From the NCBI GenBank assembly GCA_017610205.1, contig JAFCCL010000008.1, forward strand, positions 29,932 to 93,931: DNA of 64,000 nt. The letters are read 5' to 3'. A model generated the notes under the pieces. It searched no databases. It saw only the letters and a list, made by a program, of their open reading frames with translations, and had not been told where the DNA came from. This DNA is from Candidatus Iainarchaeum sp. Its GTDB lineage: Archaea > Iainarchaeota > Iainarchaeia > Iainarchaeales > GCA-2688035. A program made the position numbers and the translations under genes. This document shows, in pieces, positions 52,778 through 61,780 of this stretch (positions are counted from its first letter, which is position 1; each line of letters begins with the position of its first letter).

Positions 52778-54064
52778 TCACTTCTTTTCATTCAAATATG
52801 TTTCTATTTCACTCGCTGCTTTTTTTGCCGAGGAAATGCTGTGAATAACTGTCTTTTCCTGGTTTGTCAGGTCTCCTGCGGCAAAAACACTCCATAATTC
52901 TGTTTTGTTTCCATTAATTTTTATTTCTTTTCCTTCCAGTTCTGTTCCGTTTGCCACTATTGGGTCGTATTCCTGGCCTATTGCCATAATGCAAATGTCT
53001 GCTTCCAAGTCCTCTGTTTTCTCTGTTTCAACAAACTCTTCGTTGTCAATTTCCATTTTTTTAAACCTGATTTTTTCAAGCTTTTTTTTTCCCAAAAACT
53101 CTTTTGGAACAAGCTGCATTTTGAATTCAATATCTTCCTCCATTGCGTGAAATAATTCTGATTTGTTGCACGGCATAAAAGGCACATTTTTTCTGTATAT
53201 AACAGTAGCCTTGCATCCAAGCCTTCTTAAAACTCTGGCGCAGTCCAGTGCTGTGTTTCCTCCGCCTACTACAACTGCCTTTTTTCCATCGAGCTTTTTT
53301 TCTCCTGTTCCAAATCCTTGCAGAAACTTGTCCCAGTACAAAACTCCTTGCTTTTCAATGCCAGGCAATTCAATCTTTTTGGCTTTCCCTTCCCCTATTG
53401 CCAAAAGCACTGCGTCAAAATCTTTAATCAAAACATTCAACTTTTTTTCAAATCCAATTCGTTCCTTTTTCCTAAACACAATCCCTTTTTCTTTAAGGTC
53501 TTTTACAACCTTTTCAACAGAGTGCCTGTTCAGCCTGTATTCCGGGATTCCCCATCCCAAAATTCCGCCAAGTTTTGGCAGGGCCTCAAACACTTCAACA
53601 TAAAACCCCTTTTTTTTAAGGTCAAGTGCTGCAGCCATTCCTGCAGGTCCGCTTCCCACAATTGCAACCTTTTTTCCATTGGTTTTTTCCTCACTCCAAT
53701 TTGCTTTTCCGTGCTCTGCAACAAATCTCTCCAGTGCCTTTATTGCAATTGCCTGTTTTTTGCTTGCAAGCACACACTGTCCCTCGCATTGGGCTTCTTC
53801 TGCACACACTCTTCCTGTAAAGCAAGGAAACGGGTTTTTTGCCTGAATTATTTCAAGGGCCTTGTCAAAGTTTCCAAGCATTACCTGTTCAATAAATGCC
53901 TTACACCCTACGCCTGCAGGACATCCTTTTTCGCACAATGGCTCCTTGCATTGCAGGCATCGTCCGGCTTCCTTGATTGCCTGCTCTACGCTGTAGCCAA
54001 GCTCTATTTCCTTAAAACTTTTTACTCTTTCCTCTACCGGCAACAAAGGCATTTCTGTTCTCAT
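52778..54064 (-). CDS. GltD-like NAD(P)H oxidoreductase (glutamate synthase small-chain family)
   Basis: A 428-residue flavoprotein. The N-terminal Cys clusters RCLQCKEPLCEKGCPAGVGC and CAEEAQCEGQC bind 4Fe-4S clusters; VAIVGSGPAGMAAALDLKKK binds FAD; AVVVGGGNTALDCARVLRRL binds NAD(P)H; SVFAAGDLTN the C-terminal FAD site. Such proteins feed electrons to other enzymes or work as the small subunit of glutamate synthase or of NfnAB. No large subunit is next to it. As the first gene of the mevalonate run (HMG-CoA reductase follows at 8 bases) it may supply reducing equivalents; this is inference. Confidence 0.85.
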   Translation of the reverse strand: MRTEMPLLPVEERVKSFKEIELGYSVEQAIKEAGRCLQCKEPLCEKGCPAGVGCKAFIEQVMLGNFDKALEIIQAKNPFPCFTGRVCAEEAQCEGQCVLASKKQAIAIKALERFVAEHGKANWSEEKTNGKKVAIVGSGPAGMAAALDLKKKGFYVEVFEALPKLGGILGWGIPEYRLNRHSVEKVVKDLKEKGIVFRKKERIGFEKKLNVLIKDFDAVLLAIGEGKAKKIELPGIEKQGVLYWDKFLQGFGTGEKKLDGKKAVVVGGGNTALDCARVLRRLGCKATVIYRKNVPFMPCNKSELFHAMEEDIEFKMQLVPKEFLGKKKLEKIRFKKMEIDNEEFVETEKTEDLEADICIMAIGQEYDPIVANGTELEGKEIKINGNKTELWSVFAAGDLTNQEKTVIHSISSAKKAASEIETYLNEKK

Positions 54065-54104
54065 TAGAATCACTAAATTTGATACAGAATAAGCCCAACA
54101 ACCA

Positions 54105-54113
54105 TATTTAAAT
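54105..54113 (-). promoter_or_regulatory. TATA-type promoter of the mevalonate operon
   Basis: On the minus strand ATTTAAATA lies about 41-49 bases before the GltD-like ATG at 54064, in a stretch without other genes. It is the only good TATA box before a long run of closely spaced genes, so a long transcript could begin here. Confidence 0.5.
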
Positions 54114-54262
54114 GTTTAGGTTATTGTCCAACACTATTTCGTTAATTGACGGATTAATTGGGTTTTCTTCTTCATTTTCTTTTCCCCTCTTTTACGCTTT
54201 TCAAATTATCGAAATTTTTCTTTCAAAACAAATATTTTTAAACAATTGAAGCTTTAATTTAT

Positions 54263-54883
54263 ATGGTTGAGATGGCTGCAAAGAGGCAAATAAGTAGGCG
54301 TAAATTTTTAGGGAAAGCTGCCAAAAATACGGCTATTGTTGGTGGAACTTTTGTCCTTGGAGGCACCGCAAGTGTTTTACTTCGCAAGCGTGCGAAGTCC
54401 AACAGGGTAAAATACCTTGCTGAAAGAAAGGCATTTGGGGTCTCCATTAAAAGCAAGTTGCCCTATCTCAAAAACCATGAAAATTGGATTAATCTTTGTC
54501 AGACCTGCAATTGGATTCCTGAAAAATTGCCTGTTAAAAAAATCCAGCTTCTTGAAGCTGTTCACAACACCACCAACATTTCTATTAAAAAAATTGCTTA
54601 CACAATTGCTGAAAATCCTGATTTTAATACAAAGGGCTGGCAGGCCATGTTAACCGCTCAAAAAAATAATTTAACAAGAGAAATTGCCAATTCTAAAAAG
54701 AGGGGTTTGCCTGGCAGAAATGCAAAGAAGCAACTCCCAATAATTCGTTCTGAGATTGCCAGGATAAACAGGGTTTTAAGCATTTTTAATGAACTGTCAA
54801 GAAACCGTGCTTTGGCAAAAGAGCTTGGAAAAGAGTTTAGTGCAGTTAAAGATGATTTAAAGGCCTTGGCGTTGGAAAAGTAA
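54263..54883 (+). CDS. Tat-exported hypothetical protein
   Basis: A 206-residue protein. The N-terminus QISRRKFLGKAAKNTAIVGG has the twin-arginine S-R-R-K-F-L motif followed by a hydrophobic segment (TAIVGGTFVLGGTASVLL), so it is probably exported folded. The rest is helical and basic, with one CQTCNW. The passenger has no recognised family. It is divergent from the mevalonate operon. Confidence 0.7.
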   Translation: MVEMAAKRQISRRKFLGKAAKNTAIVGGTFVLGGTASVLLRKRAKSNRVKYLAERKAFGVSIKSKLPYLKNHENWINLCQTCNWIPEKLPVKKIQLLEAVHNTTNISIKKIAYTIAENPDFNTKGWQAMLTAQKNNLTREIANSKKRGLPGRNAKKQLPIIRSEIARINRVLSIFNELSRNRALAKELGKEFSAVKDDLKALALEK

Positions 54884-55468
54884 TCAGGCTCTTACTCCCT
54901 GCAATTCTAAATCTTTTTTTAGTTTTTCAAAATTCCTGAACTGGACTGCGTGCATTCCCAATTCCTTTGCTGCTCTAATATTTTCCTGAACGTCGTCTAC
55001 CATAATGCATTCTTCCGGCTCAAGCCCTAGTTTTTTTAGAGTGTGTTCAAAAATTTCTTTGTTTGGCTTTAGCATTCTTGCCCTGTGGCTGTAAACAATT
55101 GTTGGGAAAACTTCTGCAAGCCTTTCACCATATTTTTCTTCATAGCTTAAGTCTGAATTTGACAGTATTGCAACATTGTATCTTTTTCCGAGTTTTTTTG
55201 CAAACGAAAGCAGTTTCTCGTCAATTTCCCAGTTTGCCATCCATGCCTTTATCACCGGCAAAAATTCTCCGTCAAACATTTTTTTTCCAAAAACGCGTTC
55301 AAAGGCCGCTCTTAAGCTGCTTGTTCCAAGGTTTAATTTTTTGTCAAACAATGCTTCTGTTCCGGGTTTTGCTTTTACTCCAAGAATCTTTTCGCTTTTA
55401 TTTTTGAAGGAAGCAAGGTTTCCTTTTAACACAACTCCGCCTAAGTCAAAAATCACTGCTTTTATCAC
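54884..55468 (-). CDS. HAD-superfamily hydrolase (haloacid dehalogenase-like)
   Basis: A 194-residue HAD protein. VIFDLGGVVLKGNLASFK has the D-x-G-G form of motif I, NVAILSNSDLSYEEKY motif II, and MLKPNKEIFEHTLKKLG with IMVDDVQENIRAAKELGMHA motifs III/IV. It is close to subfamily IA phosphatases acting on small phosphorylated metabolites. In motif I the second Asp is Gly, as in some dehalogenase-like members. The GTG at 55468 follows GGTGAT better than TTG 55471. Confidence 0.8.
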   Translation of the reverse strand: MIKAVIFDLGGVVLKGNLASFKNKSEKILGVKAKPGTEALFDKKLNLGTSSLRAAFERVFGKKMFDGEFLPVIKAWMANWEIDEKLLSFAKKLGKRYNVAILSNSDLSYEEKYGERLAEVFPTIVYSHRARMLKPNKEIFEHTLKKLGLEPEECIMVDDVQENIRAAKELGMHAVQFRNFEKLKKDLELQGVRA

Positions 55469-55505
55469 CAAATCACCCCGAATTTCTGTTTCCCGAATTT
55501 CTTTT

Positions 55506-56129
55506 CTAGTGCCTTTTTACAGGAGGCATATATTTGTATCTGAAAAAGTCTTTATAAGATTTTAGTTTAATGCTTGCAAGGCTTTGGCCTTCGGCAAACG
55601 CTCTTTGCGTCCTGTACATATTTTCAATCCTTTTGTCTGATTTCATCATCTCCCTAACCATTACTCTTTTTCCTTCAACAGGGTCTGCAATATATATCTT
55701 GTTTCTGTAGAAAAATTTTGTATATGTATGTGTCCCTGCTCTGACAATAAGAGCATTTAATCCAATTGCCCTAAGCGAGGCAGTTACTGCCTGTGCGCAA
55801 TCTGTGCACCCCATTATTGCAGCTCTTCCTGTTTTTGCTGCTTCTTTCCGATTCATGATATAAACTTTTTTTGTATTTATTATGTCTTCAACACTTCTTT
55901 TTGCCCAAAGATCTTTTGCTTCTTTTATTGACAAAGCAACTTTTTTAAATTCAGTTATATTTTTGACAATCTTTCTTGCAAGATTAAGTTTTCCTTTTGC
56001 ATGAAAGCCAGATACATATTCTTGAATTCTTGGAGTTACTCCGACCTGTTTTCTGCCTTCTGGAGAAAGCCTTACAGGCATTCCAAATCCCTTAGCATGT
56101 CTTGGGTAAGTTATTTTTTTTCTTGCCAT
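55506..56129 (-). CDS. Transglutaminase-like cysteine protease-fold protein
   Basis: A 207-residue protein. IMGCTDCAQAVTASLRAIGL has the active-site Cys, AGTHTYTKFFYRNKIYIADP the His and Asp that complete the triad, as in transglutaminase-like (PF01841-type) domains. The N-terminal 80 residues are basic and helical. Such enzymes hydrolyse or transfer amide bonds. There is no signal peptide, so it acts in the cytoplasm. Confidence 0.7.
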   Translation of the reverse strand: MARKKITYPRHAKGFGMPVRLSPEGRKQVGVTPRIQEYVSGFHAKGKLNLARKIVKNITEFKKVALSIKEAKDLWAKRSVEDIINTKKVYIMNRKEAAKTGRAAIMGCTDCAQAVTASLRAIGLNALIVRAGTHTYTKFFYRNKIYIADPVEGKRVMVREMMKSDKRIENMYRTQRAFAEGQSLASIKLKSYKDFFRYKYMPPVKRH

Positions 56130-56201
56130 ATCAAAAGAATTAGTTTTTTGTTGTTTTTAAACATTGTTTTTTTTGTTCAAGTGCCTAATTAAAACAAGAT
56201 T

Positions 56202-57680
56202 TTATTTTTGTTTCTTGAAATTGTCGTTTACGTGTGCAAACATTGCTGGCTTTTCTTCCTGCGCAAGTTCTATCATTTTGCTTGCAATTTTCCTGTATCC
56301 CTTGTCTCCTTCGCCGCAGGTTCTTAACTCTGTTAGCACTGTAAGCTGTCTTGCTCCCATGCAGAGCAAATACCTTTTGTTTGAACCCTGTGCTGCAACA
56401 GTTCTTGACATTGCGCCATATTTTTCAAAAACCTTTTCAGCAAGGTCTGATGTTTTCTGCATTGCATTTGAGTAATCTTTTTCTATTTCGGATTCCTTTA
56501 TTAATTCAGGAATTTCAAATCCTGCTTTTCCACGCATTGGCTGTTGGAATCTTAAATTCATCCTGTTTCTCTTAAAGTCTTTCCACATTGCCCAGGCTGA
56601 TTCAATTTCAAACACCAGTGGTCTTGTTTCAAACCCTCTTACCGGATTTGTCCTGTTCTCCCTTCCATTTGTTGCTGCTTCAAATACTTCCTGTTTTTCT
56701 TTTTCTCCAAATCCTGAAACCTTTTCAAGCACTGTTTCAAGCGGAATGCTGCAATAGGGGTATAGTATTTGTGCAAGTGCAAGTTCTTCCATTGGAGGCT
56801 GGTAAAAAAGCTTTACTTTTTCTTTTACTGGCAAAAACTTTTTTTCAAAAAGCTGTTTTCCAAGTTCCCTTAGCCTTTTTTCCCTTTCAACAACTGCTTT
56901 GTCTGTTTTAATTTTTGAAAAATATTCCGGCATTAGCTTGTTTGCCTCTTCAATGCAGTTTTTGGTAAATTGTTGCGTAAAACTGTCTTCATAGCTTAAA
57001 AGCTTGCTAAACAATTCCACTGAAGACCTTGTGTTTCCTCCAAGTATAACTGCGGTGTATGATGCAATTGGAATAAGAAAACGTAGTGAATCAAGAACTG
57101 AAACCTTCTCAGGCAAGTCCTCTTTTGCTTTTTTGTCCCTAAGCCTTTGCGTTAAGAGTTCAAACCCGTTTTCGTACAATTCAAGGTTTTTTGAAATCAC
57201 TTCTTTGGCTTCTGGCCCAAATTCTGACTTCATCAACACAGGATCCCAGTAAACCCTGTCAATTCCAAACTTTTTTGCATATCTTGTGCTGTACTCCATT
57301 GTTGTCATTGGGTAATAGAAATCCTGCTGTATTTCTGTTGCGTAGATTGGGTTTTCTTCTGAGACAAAGAAAATTGAACTGCCTTCTGCTGCGCTTTTGT
57401 GCCCGAATTCAAAAAAGATTTGAGCATTTTTTTCTGCTGCAAACTCTGTCAACGGCTTTAAAGCACTTTCAACACTGTTTTCTTCCTTTATTGCTTTTGC
57501 AACCTTTTCAAAAATTTCCCTGTCCCGCAGCATTTTAATGAACCTTTGCCTGATGTTTGGAAACCTGCTTACTCCCATGTAAAAATAGCTTTGAATTGCA
57601 GCAGGCAATTCTTTCAATGCATAAATTGGCTTGTTTGAATTGGAAAAAAAGTACTCTAAAATAGCTTCCTCGTCTTCCAT
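56202..57680 (-). CDS. Large ThyX-like protein (FAD-dependent thymidylate synthase family)
   Basis: A 492-residue protein, about twice the usual ThyX length. The first half has FFEFGHKSAAEGSSIFFVSE, resembling the ThyX H-x-S-x-x-E signature, and TTMEYSTRYAKKF as the following Ser-x-R-Y block; the second half has LRFQQPMRGKAGFEIPELIK and NKRYLLCMGARQLTVLTELR, like the C-terminal ThyX helices. It looks like two ThyX-like units. The classical RHRxxSxNxxSxRY motif is altered, so thymidylate synthase activity is not certain. It is divergent from ppdK. Confidence 0.7.
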   Translation of the reverse strand: MEDEEAILEYFFSNSNKPIYALKELPAAIQSYFYMGVSRFPNIRQRFIKMLRDREIFEKVAKAIKEENSVESALKPLTEFAAEKNAQIFFEFGHKSAAEGSSIFFVSEENPIYATEIQQDFYYPMTTMEYSTRYAKKFGIDRVYWDPVLMKSEFGPEAKEVISKNLELYENGFELLTQRLRDKKAKEDLPEKVSVLDSLRFLIPIASYTAVILGGNTRSSVELFSKLLSYEDSFTQQFTKNCIEEANKLMPEYFSKIKTDKAVVEREKRLRELGKQLFEKKFLPVKEKVKLFYQPPMEELALAQILYPYCSIPLETVLEKVSGFGEKEKQEVFEAATNGRENRTNPVRGFETRPLVFEIESAWAMWKDFKRNRMNLRFQQPMRGKAGFEIPELIKESEIEKDYSNAMQKTSDLAEKVFEKYGAMSRTVAAQGSNKRYLLCMGARQLTVLTELRTCGEGDKGYRKIASKMIELAQEEKPAMFAHVNDNFKKQK

Positions 57681-57857
57681 GCAATAAATTACTTTAAAAG
57701 TCTTTAAATAACATTCTTTGGCTTTTTGCCTGTTTTCCCAATACTTTTAAAACCCTTTTCTCCGATTATATAATTAATCAGTTTGAGCCAAAAAAAGTAC
57801 TTTTTTTTGGAATTTAAGAATTTAATTTTTTTTAAAATGGAGCTAGGGGTGAGTAAT

Positions 57858-60800
57858 TTGAGTGATAAAACATGGGTTTATTCTTTTGACGAGGTCAAGG
57901 GTGCAAATTCACAGGAGTGGATTTTTAAATTGGGAAACAAGGGAGCACAGCTTGCGGAAATGACTGAATCAAAGCTTCCTGTTCCACAGGGCTTTACTAT
58001 TACTACAGAGGCCTGCAACCAGTTTTATGAAGAGGGCAAGAAATGGCCTTCTGGCTTGGAAGAGCAGATTAAGAAAAAGCTTAAAAAGCTTGAAAAGCAA
58101 ATGGACAAAGAGCTTGGTGGCAAGGAAAAGCCTTTGTTTTTGAGTGTAAGGTCTGGTTCCTATGTGTCAATGCCTGGAATGATGGATACTGTTTTGAATT
58201 TGGGCATGAATGATGAAACTGTTGAAATTTTTGCCAAAAAAACAGGAAATGAAAGGGCAGCTTATGACAGTTACAGAAGGTTTATTACAATGTTTGGCGA
58301 CGTGGTAATGGGTGTTAAACACTCTTTTTTTGAGAAAATTTTGGACAAGGCAAAGGAAACAAAGGGTGTCAGTGACGACACAGGTCTTGATACAGAAGAT
58401 TTAAAGGCACTAATTCCAAAATACAAAGAGCTTGTAAGAAAAGAGGCAGGAAAGGATTTTCCACAGGATTCCTGGACACAGCTTGAACTGGCAATTAATG
58501 CTGTTTTTGACAGCTGGAATACTCCAAGGGCAATTTCTTACAGGAGAATAAACCATTTAAGAAGGGATGCAGGAACAGGTGTAAATGTTCAGGCAATGGT
58601 TTTTGGAAACATGGGCGAAGATTCAGGAACAGGTGTTTCTTTTACAAGAAACCCTGCAAACGGAAAAAAAGAGCACTATGGAGAATTTTTGATTAATGCA
58701 CAGGGAGAAGATGTTGTTGCAGGAATCAGGACTCCAAGGCCTGTTGACGAGCTAAAGAACGTGTTGCCAGAGGTTTATGAAGAGCTTTTGAAAATCTATG
58801 ACACTTTGGAAAACCACTATAAGGATTTGCAGGATTTTGAGTTCACAATTGAAAACAAAAAGCTTTACCTTTTGCAGACAAGAAACGGCAAAAGAACTGC
58901 ACAGGCTGCAGTAAAGATTGCAGTTGACATGGAAAAAGAGGGTCTTTTGACAAAAGAGGAGGCTGTTTTGAAAGTAAAGCCAGAACAGCTTGACCAGTTA
59001 TTGCACAAGCAGCTTGATGAAAAAGCAAAAAAGGAAAACAAGGTAATTGTAACTGGGTTGCCTGCTTCTCCTGGAGCAGCTGTTGGAAAGGTTGTCTTTA
59101 CTGCAGAGAAAGCAAAGGATTTGTTTGATGAGAACAGCCATGAAAAGCTTATCCTGGTCAGAACTGAAACAAGCCCTGATGACATTGAAGGAATGAATGC
59201 AGCGCAGGGAATCCTGACAGCAAGAGGCGGAATGACTTGTGTTGGGGAGGATTCCCTGCTTTTAACTGACAAGGGCTTCTTTTCTGCCAAGGAATTGTTT
59301 GGGTTAATTGAAGCAGGTGAAAAGCCAAAGATTCTTTCATTTGATAATGCTGTAATGAAGTCAAAATGGAAACCGGTAATTGCTGCAGGGAAAAAAGTTT
59401 CTGAAACAATAAAAGTTAATTTCTCCCAATCAGGAAGAACAAAAGACAATTCCCTTGTTATTACCCCTGACCACAAAATGATGGTTGTTGACAAGAGGAA
59501 AATTGTTAAGAAAGAATTACAGAATGTTTTGAATGAAGGCGATTTTGTTTCAATTGTTGACAAGATACCTTTTGAACCAAAGCATAATGACCCAAGATTT
59601 GCTTATTTAGTTGGTGTAATTTCAACTGATGGGTACATTAACCTTACGCGTAGAAGAGGCGCTGTGTGGTTTACCCCAAAGAACATTCCTTCAAAAGCCA
59701 GTTTTATTCACACTGTAAACCAATACTTTTTGGAGTTGTTTGGTTATGAAATGAAACAGAGGATTAAAACTTCTAACAATTTTTTTAGAGGTAGAACCAT
59801 TAGTGGAAGCGCCACTGATTTCATATGTCACAGCAAGGCAGTTGCCTCTCAATTTATGGAAACAAGGCAGGAATTATGCCAGTGGGCAATGGGTCTTGAT
59901 GAACAATCTACGCTGCAATTCTTGGCAGGTGTAATTGATGGAGATGGCTCTTTTAGCAATAACAGGATTCAAATCTATGTTTTGAAGGAAAACCTTGCCC
60001 AGGCAATTGTTGTTTCCTGTTTAAAATTAGGTATAGTTCCCCAGGTTTCTACCAATAGAAACATTTACAATATTCAACTAGTGGAAAAAATGAATGGAAT
60101 CTTATGCCATTCAAAGAGGTTTATGCCTAAAGCAAAAGAAAAGTTGTATGAATCAAAGCTCTTTGGCGTAAAACAGTTGTTTGAAGATTGCATTTCTGAT
60201 GTAAAATTGCATTCAAACAGCAAACAACGGATAAAGGACGGAATAAAAAGAAACCTGTTGTTCGGAAAGAATAAAACAGACAAGTACTCTGCAAAAATTT
60301 CAAATAACACAATAAGAAAAGAATTGCAGCAAATTCTTGGATCTGACTTGAGAATGTACAGAGTACAAAAAATCAGTGACAAAGGCAAACAAGTAGTCTA
60401 TAATTTTGAGGTTGATTCAATAAATGAATTAGACAAAAATTTTGTTGTTTTCACAAAAAAATTCACACCATTACTTGTTTCAAATTCTCATGCAGCAGTT
60501 GTTGCAAGGGGAATGGGAAAATGCTGTGTTGCAGGAGCAGGTGATATCAAGGTTAATGAAAAGGAAGGAGTTTTCAAAATAAAGGATTTGGAGATTAAGG
60601 AAGGAGACTGGATTTCTTTGGATGGAAGCACCGGAGAAGTTTTCAGCGGTCAGATTCCTTTGGTTGAACCTGAAATGCATGGAGATTTTGAAACCTTGAT
60701 GAAGTGGGCAGATTCTTTCAGAAAATTAAAGGTTAAAACAAATGCTGACACTCCAAAAGATGCAAAAATTGCTTTGGATTTTGGAGCAGAAGGAATTGGT

Positions 60801-61751
60801 TTGGTTAGAACAGAGCACATGTTCTTTGAAGGTGAAAGAATAAAGGCAGTGAGGGAAATGATTTTGTCAGAAAGCCTTGAGGGAAGAAAAACAGCCCTTG
60901 CAAAGCTTTTGCCTTTTCAAAAGCAGGATTTTGCAGGAATCTTTGGAGTAATGGACAAGCTTCCTGTAGTAATAAGGCTTTTGGATCCGCCTTTGCACGA
61001 GTTCCTTCCAAAAGAGGAAAAGGACATGAAAATTCTTGCAGACGAAATGAATGTTTCTACTGAAAAAATCAGGGAAATTTCAGAGTCATTGCACGAATTC
61101 AATCCAATGCTTGGATTTAGAGGATGCAGGCTTGGAATGGTTTACCCTGAAATAAACGAAATGCAGGCTCAGGCAATTTTTGAAGCTGCACTGGAAGAGC
61201 TTGGAAAAGGAGTTACTCCAATGCCCTGGATTGAGGTTCCATTGGTTGGAAACCTAAAGGAATTCCTAAAAATAAAGGAACTTATCCAAAAGGTTGCAAA
61301 GGAAACAGGTGCAGACGGCAAAGTAGATTACAAAATCGGAACAATGATTGAGGTTCCAAGAGCTGCTTTGACAGCTGACGAAATTGCAAAGGAAGCCGAT
61401 TTCCTTTCATTTGGAACAAATGACCTAACACAGATGACCTGTGGCTTTTCAAGGGACGATGCAGCAAAATTCCTAAAGCCATATGTTGACGATTTGGGAG
61501 TTTACCAAAAAGACCCATTCCAAACCATTGACCAGTCAGGAGTAGGCATGCTAATGCAAATATGTGTTAAAAAGGCAAGAAAAGCAAAACCGGAAATAGA
61601 AATCGGAATATGCGGAGAGCACGGAGGAGACCCTGAAAGCGTTGAATTCTGCCACAGAATAGGCTTGAATGACGTAAGCTGTTCGCCTTACAGGGTTCCG
61701 ATTGCAAGGCTTGCAGCAGCACAGGCTGCAATTAAGGAAAAGAAAAAATAA
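57858..61751 (+). CDS. ppdK: Pyruvate, phosphate dikinase interrupted by an intein
   Basis: A 1297-residue precursor: 881 residues of PPDK plus a 416-residue intein. It interconverts pyruvate and phosphoenolpyruvate with ATP and phosphate. Seen: the ATP-grasp domain (GNKGAQLAEMTESKLPVPQG, LSVRSGSYVSMPGMMDTVLN), the central phosphohistidine loop split as GGMT / SHAAVVARGMGK, and the C-terminal PEP barrel with GIGLVRTEHMFF, SFGTNDLTQMTCGFSRDD and GICGEHGGDPESVEF with the catalytic Cys. GGGGTGA at 57846 selects a TTG start at 57858, giving SDKTWVYSFDEVKG as N-terminus; the ATGs upstream have no ribosome site. It is divergent from the ThyX-like gene. Confidence 0.92.
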   Translation: MSDKTWVYSFDEVKGANSQEWIFKLGNKGAQLAEMTESKLPVPQGFTITTEACNQFYEEGKKWPSGLEEQIKKKLKKLEKQMDKELGGKEKPLFLSVRSGSYVSMPGMMDTVLNLGMNDETVEIFAKKTGNERAAYDSYRRFITMFGDVVMGVKHSFFEKILDKAKETKGVSDDTGLDTEDLKALIPKYKELVRKEAGKDFPQDSWTQLELAINAVFDSWNTPRAISYRRINHLRRDAGTGVNVQAMVFGNMGEDSGTGVSFTRNPANGKKEHYGEFLINAQGEDVVAGIRTPRPVDELKNVLPEVYEELLKIYDTLENHYKDLQDFEFTIENKKLYLLQTRNGKRTAQAAVKIAVDMEKEGLLTKEEAVLKVKPEQLDQLLHKQLDEKAKKENKVIVTGLPASPGAAVGKVVFTAEKAKDLFDENSHEKLILVRTETSPDDIEGMNAAQGILTARGGMTCVGEDSLLLTDKGFFSAKELFGLIEAGEKPKILSFDNAVMKSKWKPVIAAGKKVSETIKVNFSQSGRTKDNSLVITPDHKMMVVDKRKIVKKELQNVLNEGDFVSIVDKIPFEPKHNDPRFAYLVGVISTDGYINLTRRRGAVWFTPKNIPSKASFIHTVNQYFLELFGYEMKQRIKTSNNFFRGRTISGSATDFICHSKAVASQFMETRQELCQWAMGLDEQSTLQFLAGVIDGDGSFSNNRIQIYVLKENLAQAIVVSCLKLGIVPQVSTNRNIYNIQLVEKMNGILCHSKRFMPKAKEKLYESKLFGVKQLFEDCISDVKLHSNSKQRIKDGIKRNLLFGKNKTDKYSAKISNNTIRKELQQILGSDLRMYRVQKISDKGKQVVYNFEVDSINELDKNFVVFTKKFTPLLVSNSHAAVVARGMGKCCVAGAGDIKVNEKEGVFKIKDLEIKEGDWISLDGSTGEVFSGQIPLVEPEMHGDFETLMKWADSFRKLKVKTNADTPKDAKIALDFGAEGIGLVRTEHMFFEGERIKAVREMILSESLEGRKTALAKLLPFQKQDFAGIFGVMDKLPVVIRLLDPPLHEFLPKEEKDMKILADEMNVSTEKIREISESLHEFNPMLGFRGCRLGMVYPEINEMQAQAIFEAALEELGKGVTPMPWIEVPLVGNLKEFLKIKELIQKVAKETGADGKVDYKIGTMIEVPRAALTADEIAKEADFLSFGTNDLTQMTCGFSRDDAAKFLKPYVDDLGVYQKDPFQTIDQSGVGMLMQICVKKARKAKPEIEIGICGEHGGDPESVEFCHRIGLNDVSCSPYRVPIARLAAAQAAIKEKKK
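59238..60485 (+). mobile_element. Intein with LAGLIDADG homing endonuclease, inside ppdK
   Basis: A 416-residue in-frame insert. It starts with Cys (CVGEDSLLLTDKGFFSAKEL, block A), has LVITPDHKMMV (block B), two homing-endonuclease motifs, AYLVGVISTDGYINL and FLAGVIDGDGSFSNN, then VYNFEVDSINELDKNFVVF (block F), and ends LLVSN before the +1 Ser of the extein. The penultimate residue is Ser, not the usual His. The site, between GGMT and SHAAVV, places the scar directly beside the catalytic histidine, so unspliced protein must be inactive. Confidence 0.95.
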
Positions 61752-61780
61752 TTAGTTTTTTGTTGTTGTGAAATTGGGGT

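Noticed and set aside
57783..57857. Upstream starts for ppdK (57783 and ATG 57837)
   Set aside because: They have no ribosome site, add a hydrophobic tail unlike PPDK, and the GGGGTGA at 57846 points to the TTG at 57858.
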